From Acidobacteriota bacterium (lineage in GTDB: Bacteria; Acidobacteriota; Blastocatellia; RBC074), in NCBI GenBank assembly GCA_013140935.1, contig JABFSD010000198.1, positions 1-5,454 on the forward strand: 5,454 nt of DNA. The letters are read 5' to 3'. The notes under the pieces are model-generated. The model worked only from the letters and a program-made list of their open reading frames with translations, made no database searches and had not been told where the DNA came from. The position numbers were made by a program, and so were the translations under genes. This document shows, piece after piece, positions 1 through 5,379 of the stretch (position 1 is the stretch's first letter; each line of letters opens with the position of its first letter).

Positions 1-402
1 GTGCTGAACGTACTGGTCAATCCCGGCGGCAGCGAAATTACTGACGCGGCGGATCTGCGGGCGCGCTGCTTCGGCATCCTCGTCGTAAACCAAATGATTG
101 ACGTGCGCTTTTCGCGCAAGGCCATCGGCTTTTTGTTCGGCTTTCTGGATAACAAAGACCCGCAACTGCGCGCGATTGCCGAAGCGGCTGCCGTTGAATT
201 GCAGCATACGCGCAACGGCTTACGGGAACTTTTCGGCATCATCAAAATTCACAGCTATGCCGACTTTCGCCGCAAAGCCGCTGAATGGCTGGGACGCTGG
301 GGCAATGCCGAAGCGCGCGAGTTGCTGACTGAAACGGCGGCGAATGACCGCGACGCCGGTGTGAAAGCGGCGGCGGCTGAAGCGTTGAAACATCTGAAGT
401 AG
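1..402 (+). CDS. HEAT-repeat protein, C-terminal part (5' end outside window)
   Basis: The frame is open from the first base to a TAG at 400-402, giving 133 residues. The GTG at position 1 is probably an internal valine codon rather than the true start, because no upstream sequence is available and the protein begins mid-fold. The visible part is alpha-helical and shows about three HEAT-like units: roughly residues 39-67 (with DNKDPQLRAIAEAAA), 74-101 (with DFRRKAAEWLGRWG) and 103-131 (with DRDAGVKAAAAEALKHL). The D-x-x-V/L-R/K-x-x-A-A-x-A-L pattern is typical of HEAT or PBS-lyase-type repeats, which act as protein-binding scaffolds. No catalytic motif, signal peptide or membrane segment is visible in this part, so a specific role cannot be given. 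It lies 40 bases upstream of hyuB on the same strand, with a strong stem-loop between them, so co-transcription is possible but uncertain. Confidence 0.75.
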   Translation: MLNVLVNPGGSEITDAADLRARCFGILVVNQMIDVRFSRKAIGFLFGFLDNKDPQLRAIAEAAAVELQHTRNGLRELFGIIKIHSYADFRRKAAEWLGRWGNAEARELLTETAANDRDAGVKAAAAEALKHLK

Positions 403-424
403 CGCGGACTTCAGTCTGCGCTAC
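399..424. repeat. REP-like palindrome / stem-loop overlapping the HEAT gene stop codon
   Basis: The left arm GTAGCGCGGAC (399-409) pairs with the right arm GTCTGCGCTAC (414-424) over 11 positions. Ten are Watson-Crick pairs and one is G-U (406 with 417). The loop is the tetranucleotide TTCA. The TAG stop of the upstream gene (400-402) is part of the left arm. No T-run follows, so it is not a classic intrinsic terminator. Its shape, GC-rich base and position between genes resemble interspersed REP-like elements. Repetition elsewhere in the genome cannot be tested from this window. Confidence 0.7.
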
Positions 425-442
425 GCCAAGCTACGTTGGATT

Positions 443-2008
443 ATGGATTCCATCACCCTCGAAATTTACCGTTCGCTTTACACCTCGGTGGCCGAAGAGA
501 TGGGCGTGAGCCTGCGGCGCGCGGCGTTTTCGCCGAACATCAAAGAGCGGCGCGATTATTCGTGCGCCGTGTTTGACCGGCGCGGACGTGTGATTGCGCA
601 AGGCGATCACATGCCGGTGCATTTGGGTTCGATGCCGATGTCGGTCGCCGCCGCGATCGCGCACTGCCCCATGCAACCGGGCGATGTAGTGATTTTGAAC
701 GATCCTTACGCGGGCGGTACGCACTTGCCCGATGTGACGATGGTCGCGCCGATCTTTGCGGAAGCCGGAAGTCGCAAGCCGATGTTTTACGTAGCGAATC
801 GCGCACACCACGCCGACATTGGCGGAGCGACGCCGGGTTCGATGGGCGCGGCGACTGAAATTTATCAGGAAGGCTTGCGCATTCCGCCGATGCGCATCGT
901 ACGTGGCGGCGCAGTCGAGCAAGAAATTTGGCAATTGATTTTAGCCAACGTACGCGGGCGCGAAGAGCGTGAGGGCGATCTCGCCGCGCAACTCGGCGCA
1001 TTGCGCATTGGCGAAGCGCGCTTGCTTGAAATGATTGAGCGGTATGGATTCAAAGAGGCTGACACGTATGCGAATCATCTGGTTGATTACGCCGCGCGGT
1101 TGATGCGGGCGGAATTGCGCGCGCTGCCCGATGGCGTTTACGCGGCAGAAGATTGGCTGGATGATGACGGCGAAATTGATCAACCGATTCGCATTGCGGT
1201 GACGATTACGATCAAGGGGGATGCGGCGGTGATTGATTTCACGGGCACCGATAAACAGGTGCGCGGCGCGATCAATGCGGTCGAAGCCATCACCGTGTCG
1301 GCGGTCTATTACGTGTTTCGTTGTTTGTTGGTCGGTGACGTTCCGGCCAGCGCAGGCATTCTCGCGCCGCTGACGGTGACTGCGCCGCGCGGTTCGATTG
1401 TGAATGCGCAACATCCCTCACCGGTCGCGGGCGGCAATGTCGAAACCGCACAACGCATCGTGGATGTATTGCTCAAGGCTTTGTCGCAAGCCGCGCCTGA
1501 TCGCATTCCGGCGGCTTCGCAAGGCACGATGAATAATCTGACCATCGGCGGATGGGATGCAACGCGCGAAAGGGAATTCGCTTATTACGAAACGATCTGC
1601 GGCGGAATGGGCGCGCGACCCAATGCTGACGGGCTTTCGGCCGTGCATACGCATATGACCAACTCGCTGAACACGCCGATTGAGGCACTTGAATATGCTT
1701 ATCCGTTGCGCGTGCGGCGTTATGCGATTCGGCGCGGTTCGGGCGGTGAAGGATTGCATCGGGGCGGCGACGGAACGATTCGTGAAATCGAATTGCTCAC
1801 AGATGCGCAGCTTTCGTTGCTGGCAGATCGCCGCACGGGAGCGCCTTATGGCTTGCAAGGCGGCGCGGAAGGGAAGCGCGGAACTGCCATGTTGATTCAA
1901 CGTGACGGCAAACGACGCAAGCTGCGAGGCAAGTTTTCGCTGCGAGCAAAGAGTGGAGATCGCATTGTGATCGAGACGCCGGGCGGCGGCGGATTTGGCA
2001 AAAAGTGA
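443..2008 (+). CDS. hyuB: Hydantoinase B / 5-oxoprolinase family subunit (HyuB-type)
   Basis: This 521-residue protein is full length for the HyuB family, whose members are commonly a little over 500 residues. HyuB works with HyuA in ATP-dependent opening of hydantoin or 5-oxoproline-type rings in the cytoplasm; related subunits occur in acetone carboxylase. Family signatures run along the whole chain: MDSITLEIYRSLY at the start, SPNIKERRDYSCAVFD (30-45), HMPVHLGSMP (56-65), LNDPYAGGTHLPDVT (85-99), ANRAHHADIGGATPGSMG (118-135), GLRIPP (144-149), YETICGGMGAR (382-392), HMTNSLNTPIEALE (404-417), RGSGGEGLHRGGDG (431-444) and the glycine-rich end GGGGFG (514-519). The His-rich THLPD and HHADIGG motifs are likely metal or active-site regions. 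The ATG at 443 matches the usual family start, although only a weak TTGGA lies upstream. No HyuA gene is present in the window, so the substrate is unknown. The stop codon lies inside a heptamer repeat array. Confidence 0.93.
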   Translation: MDSITLEIYRSLYTSVAEEMGVSLRRAAFSPNIKERRDYSCAVFDRRGRVIAQGDHMPVHLGSMPMSVAAAIAHCPMQPGDVVILNDPYAGGTHLPDVTMVAPIFAEAGSRKPMFYVANRAHHADIGGATPGSMGAATEIYQEGLRIPPMRIVRGGAVEQEIWQLILANVRGREEREGDLAAQLGALRIGEARLLEMIERYGFKEADTYANHLVDYAARLMRAELRALPDGVYAAEDWLDDDGEIDQPIRIAVTITIKGDAAVIDFTGTDKQVRGAINAVEAITVSAVYYVFRCLLVGDVPASAGILAPLTVTAPRGSIVNAQHPSPVAGGNVETAQRIVDVLLKALSQAAPDRIPAASQGTMNNLTIGGWDATREREFAYYETICGGMGARPNADGLSAVHTHMTNSLNTPIEALEYAYPLRVRRYAIRRGSGGEGLHRGGDGTIREIELLTDAQLSLLADRRTGAPYGLQGGAEGKRGTAMLIQRDGKRRKLRGKFSLRAKSGDRIVIETPGGGGFGKK

Positions 2009-2074
2009 AAAGTGAAAAGTTTTTGCCATAGGAGATGTCTTTCACTTTTCACTTTTCACTTTTCACTTCTCACT
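2001..2074. repeat. Inverted heptamer repeat array (AAAAGTG / CACTTTT)
   Basis: The left arm at 2001-2020 holds nearly three tandem copies of the 7-base unit AAAAGTG. The right arm at 2043-2074 holds about 4.5 copies of the complementary unit CACTTTT, the fourth changed to CACTTCT. Bases 2001-2020 are the exact reverse complement of 2044-2063, giving a perfect 20-bp stem with a 23-base loop. The left arm contains the hyuB stop codon (TGA, 2006-2008). The right arm ends just before the ribosome-binding site of the next gene. Short heptamer tandem repeats are known from cyanobacterial and some other genomes. The function here is unknown; the RNA hairpin could affect readthrough or mRNA stability. 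Confidence 0.85.
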
Positions 2075-2076
2075 AA

Positions 2077-2082
2077 AAGGAG
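2077..2082 (+). promoter_or_regulatory. Shine-Dalgarno site of the secreted protein gene
   Basis: AAGGAG lies 8 bases before the ATG at 2091 and fixes that start. It begins directly after the heptamer array, so folding of the array could influence its accessibility. Confidence 0.8.
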
Positions 2083-2090
2083 AGCTTCGT

Positions 2091-2543
2091 ATGAAAACGC
2101 ATCTGATGGCTTTTATGTTGGGTGTCTGCGCTACGTTGTTGGTGGCGCGTTATGTGAGGCAGCCGATGACGGCAGTGCAGGCACAGGCTATTCCGTCACG
2201 CACGCGCGCTTGCGGCGCAGATTTGCTGCCTGGCTTTTATTCTTTGTCATTAACCGGTGAAACCGTCGCGGGCAATAACGAAGGGCCTTATGCTGCGTTG
2301 GGCTTGCTGACGCTGGAAAGCAACGGCGCTGCGACGTTGGTCGTTGCGCAAAATTACAACGGCGTCGTGACGCCGACGGTAACGACGCTGGGGCGCTATG
2401 TCGTAGGCAACGATTGCACGGGCGCGCTCATTTTGGGTACGGGCGCGCGGTTCGAGCTGGTGATGAATAATGCGGGGCGCGAGATCAACTTGTTGCAAAC
2501 CGTACAGGGCGGCGTCATACAAGGCGTAGCCAAACGGCAGTGA
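2091..2543 (+). CDS. Small exported protein of unknown function, acidobacterial beta-rich secreted type
   Basis: The product has 150 residues. The N-terminus has a signal peptide: MKTH, a hydrophobic core at about 6-19 (MAFMLGVCATLLVA), then a likely signal peptidase I site after AQA at 31-33. An uncleaved membrane anchor is the alternative. The mature part is rich in short beta-strand segments and glycine. It has the pattern GFYSLSLTGE (48-57), PYAALGLLTLESNGAATL (66-83), NYNGVVTPT (89-97), LGRYVVGNDCTGAL (100-113). This G-x-Y ... P-x-A-x-G-x-L-T ... N-G ... G-x-Y-x-V ... D-C-T-G layout recurs in unnamed secreted proteins I associate with Acidobacteriota. Cys41 and Cys109 are the only cysteines after the signal and could form a disulfide. 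No catalytic residues are recognisable. The start is supported by AAGGAG 8 bases upstream. Confidence 0.82.
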   Translation: MKTHLMAFMLGVCATLLVARYVRQPMTAVQAQAIPSRTRACGADLLPGFYSLSLTGETVAGNNEGPYAALGLLTLESNGAATLVVAQNYNGVVTPTVTTLGRYVVGNDCTGALILGTGARFELVMNNAGREINLLQTVQGGVIQGVAKRQ

Positions 2544-2556
2544 AAGAAAACTGCCG
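2535..2556 (+). other. Hairpin spanning the stop codon of the secreted protein gene
   Basis: CGGCAG (2535-2540) and CTGCCG (2551-2556) form a perfect 6-bp stem with a 10-base purine-rich loop (TGAAAGAAAA). The TGA stop is the first part of the loop. There is no T-run after the stem, so it is not called a terminator. Confidence 0.5.
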
Positions 2557-2792
2557 GTGTCACGAGCTGCGCGTCGCAGCGCGGAAAAAAATCTGGCTTG
2601 CGTCGGTCAGGTGTGCATAATCTGCGCCGCGCGAGCCGCTCCGATTTCGGTCAGGCGTTCAGCAGTTTTCAAAGTTTTTGCCTTCCGGGTTCTCTACCGC
2701 CTTTCGCAACCCCTCATCCCCGCCTTTTCTTTTTCGCGTATCTTTGACGAACGAACTGCTAGGGCGTCGGCCGTTCACTTGCTCCATACCTT
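2544..2792. other. Intergenic spacer of 249 bases with a short hairpin
   Basis: No convincing gene is seen here. A second hairpin, GCTGCG (2566-2571) with CGCAGC (2575-2580) and loop CGT, is followed by GCGG and a run of seven A's. Such a run is the wrong base for an intrinsic terminator on the plus strand. The 9-base string TCGGTCAGG occurs twice (2603-2611 and 2647-2655). A CATAAT at 2616-2621 resembles a -10 box but has no matching -35 box at normal spacing. The spacer probably contains the promoter for the following two genes, but I cannot place it. Confidence 0.5.
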
Positions 2793-4175
2793 ATGAAACG
2801 GTCACAACCTAATCCTGCTTACAGCCTCGACATTCGAGATCGAAATGCGCAAGGGGCTTATTCCAATTCGGCGTTATTCGGGTTGATCTTTTTGTGCGCG
2901 GCGGTTTGGTTGATCCGCGACGTGACGACGAAACATCCGTCGTTATGGGCGGAACTCAAACGCGGCAATTTTGCGGCGCTGGGGCAATCGTTGCGTTCGG
3001 CCAGCCGTGCCGACATCGAACCGGCAGACGCCGTGCCGTCTTACGTACGCGAAATCAACGGCTTGTTGCAACGCGAGCGTTTCGATTTGCTGGCCTCGAT
3101 GGCGACGGAATTGCGCGCCCGGCACGAACGCATCGCGGGCGGCGACTGGAAGCTCGCAGTTTTTTATCAGGGCTTGCGTCCGGTGCAATCGCTCTCGCAA
3201 AACGAATGGCAAATCCATTTGGCCAAGCTGCGTCGCTGGTCTGAAACGCAGCCGCGTGACGTGACGCCGCTGATTGCGTTGGGCCAAAACATGGCGGCGC
3301 TTTCTTCGGGCGTGCAATCCGCCGCCGACTTGCGCGGCTTGCCTGCTGCGCCACGCGAAGTCCTGAAAGAGGGACTGGCGCTGGTCGAACGCGCGCTCAG
3401 TTTGAGCGGCGGAGCGCAAGCGCAAGACCCGCACCTTTATGCGACGATGCTCGAATTGGGGCGCTTGCAAAATCTGCCGTTGGCGCAAGTGACGCAATGG
3501 TACAAACAGGGCACCGCGATTGAACCTTATTATTTTTACCTGCACAGCGCTTATGCCGCGCATTTGTTGCCACACTGGTATGGCAACGCTGGGCAAAGCG
3601 AAAGCGTGTTGGCGAACGCTGCCGCGCAGTTGCCCGATAAAAAAGCTGCGGCGGTGACTTATCTATTGGCGGCCAGCGACTTGATCGCACGGGCGCGGCG
3701 CGAAAAACCGGCTTATCAATTCGATCCGCAGGTTTCGTTGCTCACCGAAGGTTTGGAAGAGGCCGAACAAAAATATGGCGGCGACTTGACGTTGCTCAAT
3801 CGGGCGGCGCTCGCTTTCAGCCTGACTTCGCATCGCGCCGTTACGCAACAGTTGTTTGCGCGCATCGCCGGGCGCAGCCAGCCTGAAATATGGGGTACGC
3901 AACACGCCTTCAACGTCGCCGCCGGTGACGCGGAACAAGCTGCGAATCGTTCATTGTGGTTCGGCATTGATCACAAAGTTTTGTTGATGATGGGGTATGC
4001 GCTGGCTTTGCTGGCGGCGCGCTTGTGGATGAAAAATTATTCGCGGGCGGTGACCAATGCGCTGACCGTAACCGTGCTGGGCGTTTTGTTGCTCGACGGG
4101 CAGAGCGAATTGCTCAACCCTTGGCTTTATTGGGTGCGCGACCAGATTCAGGCATTGAGCGACATTATTCAGTAA
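2793..4175 (+). CDS. Membrane-anchored DUF4034-like protein
   Basis: The product has 460 residues. A hydrophobic segment at about 26-42 (after a polar N-terminus) looks like a membrane anchor. Two more lie near the C-terminus, at about 396-412 and 419-435. Between them is a long helical region with features I associate with DUF4034 proteins: LLQRERFDLLASMATELRAR (91-110), GGDWKLAVFYQGL (116-128), EWQIHLAKLRRW (138-149), DPHLYATMLELG (212-223), and IEPYYFYLHSAYAAHLLPHWYGNAG (243-267). The helices are TPR-like, suggesting a protein-protein interaction role rather than catalysis. The function of the family is unknown to me. The ATG at 2793 has no recognisable Shine-Dalgarno site, but the reading frame and charged start MKRSQ before the anchor are plausible. 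The next gene begins 10 bases after the stop, so the two are probably co-transcribed. Confidence 0.78.
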   Translation: MKRSQPNPAYSLDIRDRNAQGAYSNSALFGLIFLCAAVWLIRDVTTKHPSLWAELKRGNFAALGQSLRSASRADIEPADAVPSYVREINGLLQRERFDLLASMATELRARHERIAGGDWKLAVFYQGLRPVQSLSQNEWQIHLAKLRRWSETQPRDVTPLIALGQNMAALSSGVQSAADLRGLPAAPREVLKEGLALVERALSLSGGAQAQDPHLYATMLELGRLQNLPLAQVTQWYKQGTAIEPYYFYLHSAYAAHLLPHWYGNAGQSESVLANAAAQLPDKKAAAVTYLLAASDLIARARREKPAYQFDPQVSLLTEGLEEAEQKYGGDLTLLNRAALAFSLTSHRAVTQQLFARIAGRSQPEIWGTQHAFNVAAGDAEQAANRSLWFGIDHKVLLMMGYALALLAARLWMKNYSRAVTNALTVTVLGVLLLDGQSELLNPWLYWVRDQIQALSDIIQ

Positions 4176-4185
4176 ACTGGTCGCC

Positions 4186-5007
4186 ATGAATTCGTCGAAG
4201 CAACTGATTTTTAACGCCGATGATTACGGCTTGTGCGAAGCCGTCAATCAAGCCGTCGAACAATTGATTTCAGCCCAACGCCTGTCCAGCGTATCGGTAT
4301 TAGCGAACGGCGACAGCGTGAATACCGCCGTGTCATTTCTGCTTCAGCATCCGCACATTGACGCGGGCATACATCTCAACGTCGTCGAAGGCGCGCCGCT
4401 CAACCCGCCCTCTTCCCATCCATGGCTCACTAATGCGCAAGGTGAATTGGCCGGACGCGGCGCGTTGCTCAAACGTTGGCTGTTGCATCCACGAGCCGTG
4501 ACGTGCGCAGTCGAAAACGAATGGCGCACGCAAATCGAAACGCTGCGCAACGCCGGATTGACGTTGCGCCACGCCGACAGCCACCAGCATTTGCACGGCT
4601 TCCCGTTGGCCTATCCGATTGCGGTGCGGTTGTGTCGTGATTACGGCATTCCCGCGTTGCGTTGGCCGCGCGAGAGGCATTCGGCAACGGCGCGACGCCT
4701 TTCAGGCAGCGCGCTCCATGCTTCTTTGTTCGTTTCGAATTGGCTCACGCCGGCCAGCGGCTTGCGGCGCAACGCTCACTTTCTGGGCTTTCGTCATGCG
4801 GGGCATTACGACGGCGCGGCGCTGTTGCGCGATCTGGCGTTGTTGCCCGGCGGCGTTACCGAAGTTGCCTTGCACCCCAGCGCGCAAGCGAACTTTCCTT
4901 ATCCCGCCTATCGCGGCGATGGGGAACTGGCGGCGTTGCTCGACGCCGCGTGGCCCGGCCATTTGCAACGATTGGGCGTCGAAATGATCGGCTGGCGTGA
5001 CGTTTGA
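4186..5007 (+). CDS. ChbG/HpnK family (YdjC-fold) carbohydrate deacetylase
   Basis: This 273-residue protein is close to the usual family length. ChbG removes an acetyl group from N-acetylated chito-oligosaccharides, and HpnK is the hopanoid-associated relative. Both use a divalent metal on a TIM-barrel-like fold. Visible signatures are NADDYG (10-15) with the catalytic or metal aspartates, GIHLN (61-65) with a metal histidine, DSHQHLHGFP (131-140) with the second metal histidine, RWPRE (159-163) and EVALHPS (226-232) near the C-terminus. All expected key residues appear present, so it should be active. No signal peptide is seen, which suggests a cytoplasmic enzyme. The start has no good ribosome-binding site, and translation may be coupled to the gene 10 bases upstream. 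No squalene-hopene cyclase or other hopanoid gene is in the window, so the substrate is left open. It is convergent with the small minus-strand gene. Confidence 0.92.
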   Translation: MNSSKQLIFNADDYGLCEAVNQAVEQLISAQRLSSVSVLANGDSVNTAVSFLLQHPHIDAGIHLNVVEGAPLNPPSSHPWLTNAQGELAGRGALLKRWLLHPRAVTCAVENEWRTQIETLRNAGLTLRHADSHQHLHGFPLAYPIAVRLCRDYGIPALRWPRERHSATARRLSGSALHASLFVSNWLTPASGLRRNAHFLGFRHAGHYDGAALLRDLALLPGGVTEVALHPSAQANFPYPAYRGDGELAALLDAAWPGHLQRLGVEMIGWRDV

Positions 5008-5017
5008 AAGGCGCTGC

Positions 5018-5110
5018 TTACGGTTTGCCGATAATCGAGGCAATGCCGTAAATCACGAGAATGCCGCCTACCAGCGCCAACACCATAAAAGACTTTAAAC
5101 CGCTATCCAT
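5018..5110 (-). CDS. 30-residue single-pass membrane microprotein
   Basis: The frame read on the minus strand from ATG at 5110-5108 to TAA at 5020-5018 gives 30 residues: MDSGLKSF, a hydrophobic stretch at about 9-27 (MVLALVGGILVIYGIASII), then GKP. A GAGGTG sequence lies 6 bases upstream of this ATG. The same frame stays open further upstream to about 5254, but that extension is Arg/Thr-rich, crosses a GA-repeat tract and has no supported start, so the short form is preferred. The GG-I-L-V-I-Y-G-I motif resembles small hydrophobic DUF3185-type proteins, but this is only a weak impression. It converges with the deacetylase gene, with 10 bases between the stops. The function is unknown. Confidence 0.65.
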   Translation of the reverse strand: MDSGLKSFMVLALVGGILVIYGIASIIGKP

Positions 5111-5116
5111 AATGAA

Positions 5117-5122
5117 CACCTC
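5117..5122 (-). promoter_or_regulatory. Shine-Dalgarno site of the microprotein gene
   Basis: On the minus strand the sequence reads GAGGTG, then six bases (TTCATT), then ATG. This is a six-base match to the anti-Shine-Dalgarno sequence at good spacing. It decides the start at 5110 over longer versions of the frame. Confidence 0.7.
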
Positions 5123-5147
5123 GGACTGCGTACAAGCCATACGCATT

Positions 5148-5160
5148 GAGAGAGAGAGAG
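5148..5160. repeat. GA dinucleotide repeat (13 bases)
   Basis: The tract is GAGAGAGAGAGAG on the plus strand and CT-repeat on the minus strand, 38 bases before the microprotein start. Length change by slippage is possible but would not alter the 30-residue reading frame. Confidence 0.7.
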
Positions 5161-5167
5161 TTTGGGG

Positions 5168-5195
5168 GAGCCGCGCGTACGTAAGGGGACGGCTC
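5168..5195 (-). other. Leader hairpin upstream of the microprotein gene
   Basis: GAGCCG (5168-5173) and CGGCTC (5190-5195) are perfect reverse complements separated by 16 bases that include the small palindrome CGTACG (5176-5181). On the minus strand it would lie in the 5' leader if transcription starts further right. No T-run follows on either strand. Confidence 0.35.
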
Positions 5196-5361
5196 ATAAA
5201 AGGCGGGATGTCTGAACGTATGTCAGCGTCACGCGTGGTTCGGGGTAGGATCACAGCCCTGACGAGACAACCGGATTGTAGGAGTGTGCTGGCGCGCGCG
5301 CATCGGTAGCCACTACCATTTTTCGTATAAGTCGTTGATAGAAAAAGCGCAGTTAGTCACG

Positions 5362-5379
5362 TCTGGTTGATGAACCAGA
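5362..5379 (+). promoter_or_regulatory. Hairpin with the putative start codon in its loop
   Basis: TCTGGTT (5362-5368) pairs perfectly with AACCAGA (5373-5379), leaving the loop GATG, which contains the candidate ATG (5370-5372). An outer pair, GCGCAG (5347-5352) with CTGCGC (5395-5400), could enclose it. An alternative inner pair, CGTCT (5360-5364) with AGACG (5386-5390), would compete with it. Such folding could control initiation, but that is inference from complementarity only. Confidence 0.45.

Larger units (their letters stand above)
5111..5369. other. Divergent intergenic region between the microprotein and the right-edge gene
   Basis: No convincing gene is seen in these 259 bases, which must hold the leaders of two divergent genes. 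The content is a GA-repeat tract (5148-5160), a 6-bp hairpin (5168-5195), an alternating GC run (5292-5301) and a short hairpin. The short hairpin is GGTAG (5305-5309) with CTACC (5313-5317), followed by five T's at 5319-5323. Its stem is too short for a confident terminator call. TATAAG at 5326-5331 is a possible plus-strand -10 box, but no fitting -35 box was found. Confidence 0.5.

Noticed and set aside
431..934. A long minus-strand frame (167 codons) opposite hyuB
   Set aside because: Antisense shadow of a well-conserved coding frame; the product is Arg/His-rich with no domain.
2566..2594. Possible intrinsic terminator after the secreted protein gene
   Set aside because: The 6-bp stem is followed by A's rather than T's on the plus strand, and on the minus strand no T-run lies at the correct side.
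2616..2621. CATAAT as a -10 promoter element
   Set aside because: There is no -35-like hexamer at 16-18 bases and no extended -10 TGn in the right place.
2557..2796. A 79-codon plus-strand frame in the spacer, starting with GTG and overlapping the DUF4034-like start by ATGA
   Set aside because: It has no ribosome-binding site, starts within a hairpin region, and has an Arg/Ala/Ser-rich product with no recognisable domain. The ATGA overlap is suggestive of coupling but not enough.
2943..3596. A 217-codon minus-strand frame opposite the DUF4034-like gene
   Set aside because: The Arg/Gln-rich composition is typical of an antisense shadow in GC-rich coding DNA; the plus-strand frame is longer and has coherent domain and membrane features.
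5010..5078. GGCGCTG (5010-5016) and CAGCGCC (5072-5078) as a hairpin
   Set aside because: The arms are 55 bases apart and lie within the microprotein coding region or at its end; a 7-bp match at that distance is expected by chance.
5111..5254. N-terminal extension of the microprotein to 78 residues
   Set aside because: The extension has low-complexity, basic composition and crosses the GA tract. The strong GAGGTG site points to the internal ATG at 5110.
5305..5323. Possible terminator: GGTAG/CTACC hairpin followed by five T's
   Set aside because: The stem is only 5 bp and no plus-strand gene lies just upstream to be terminated; kept only as a note in the intergenic entry.
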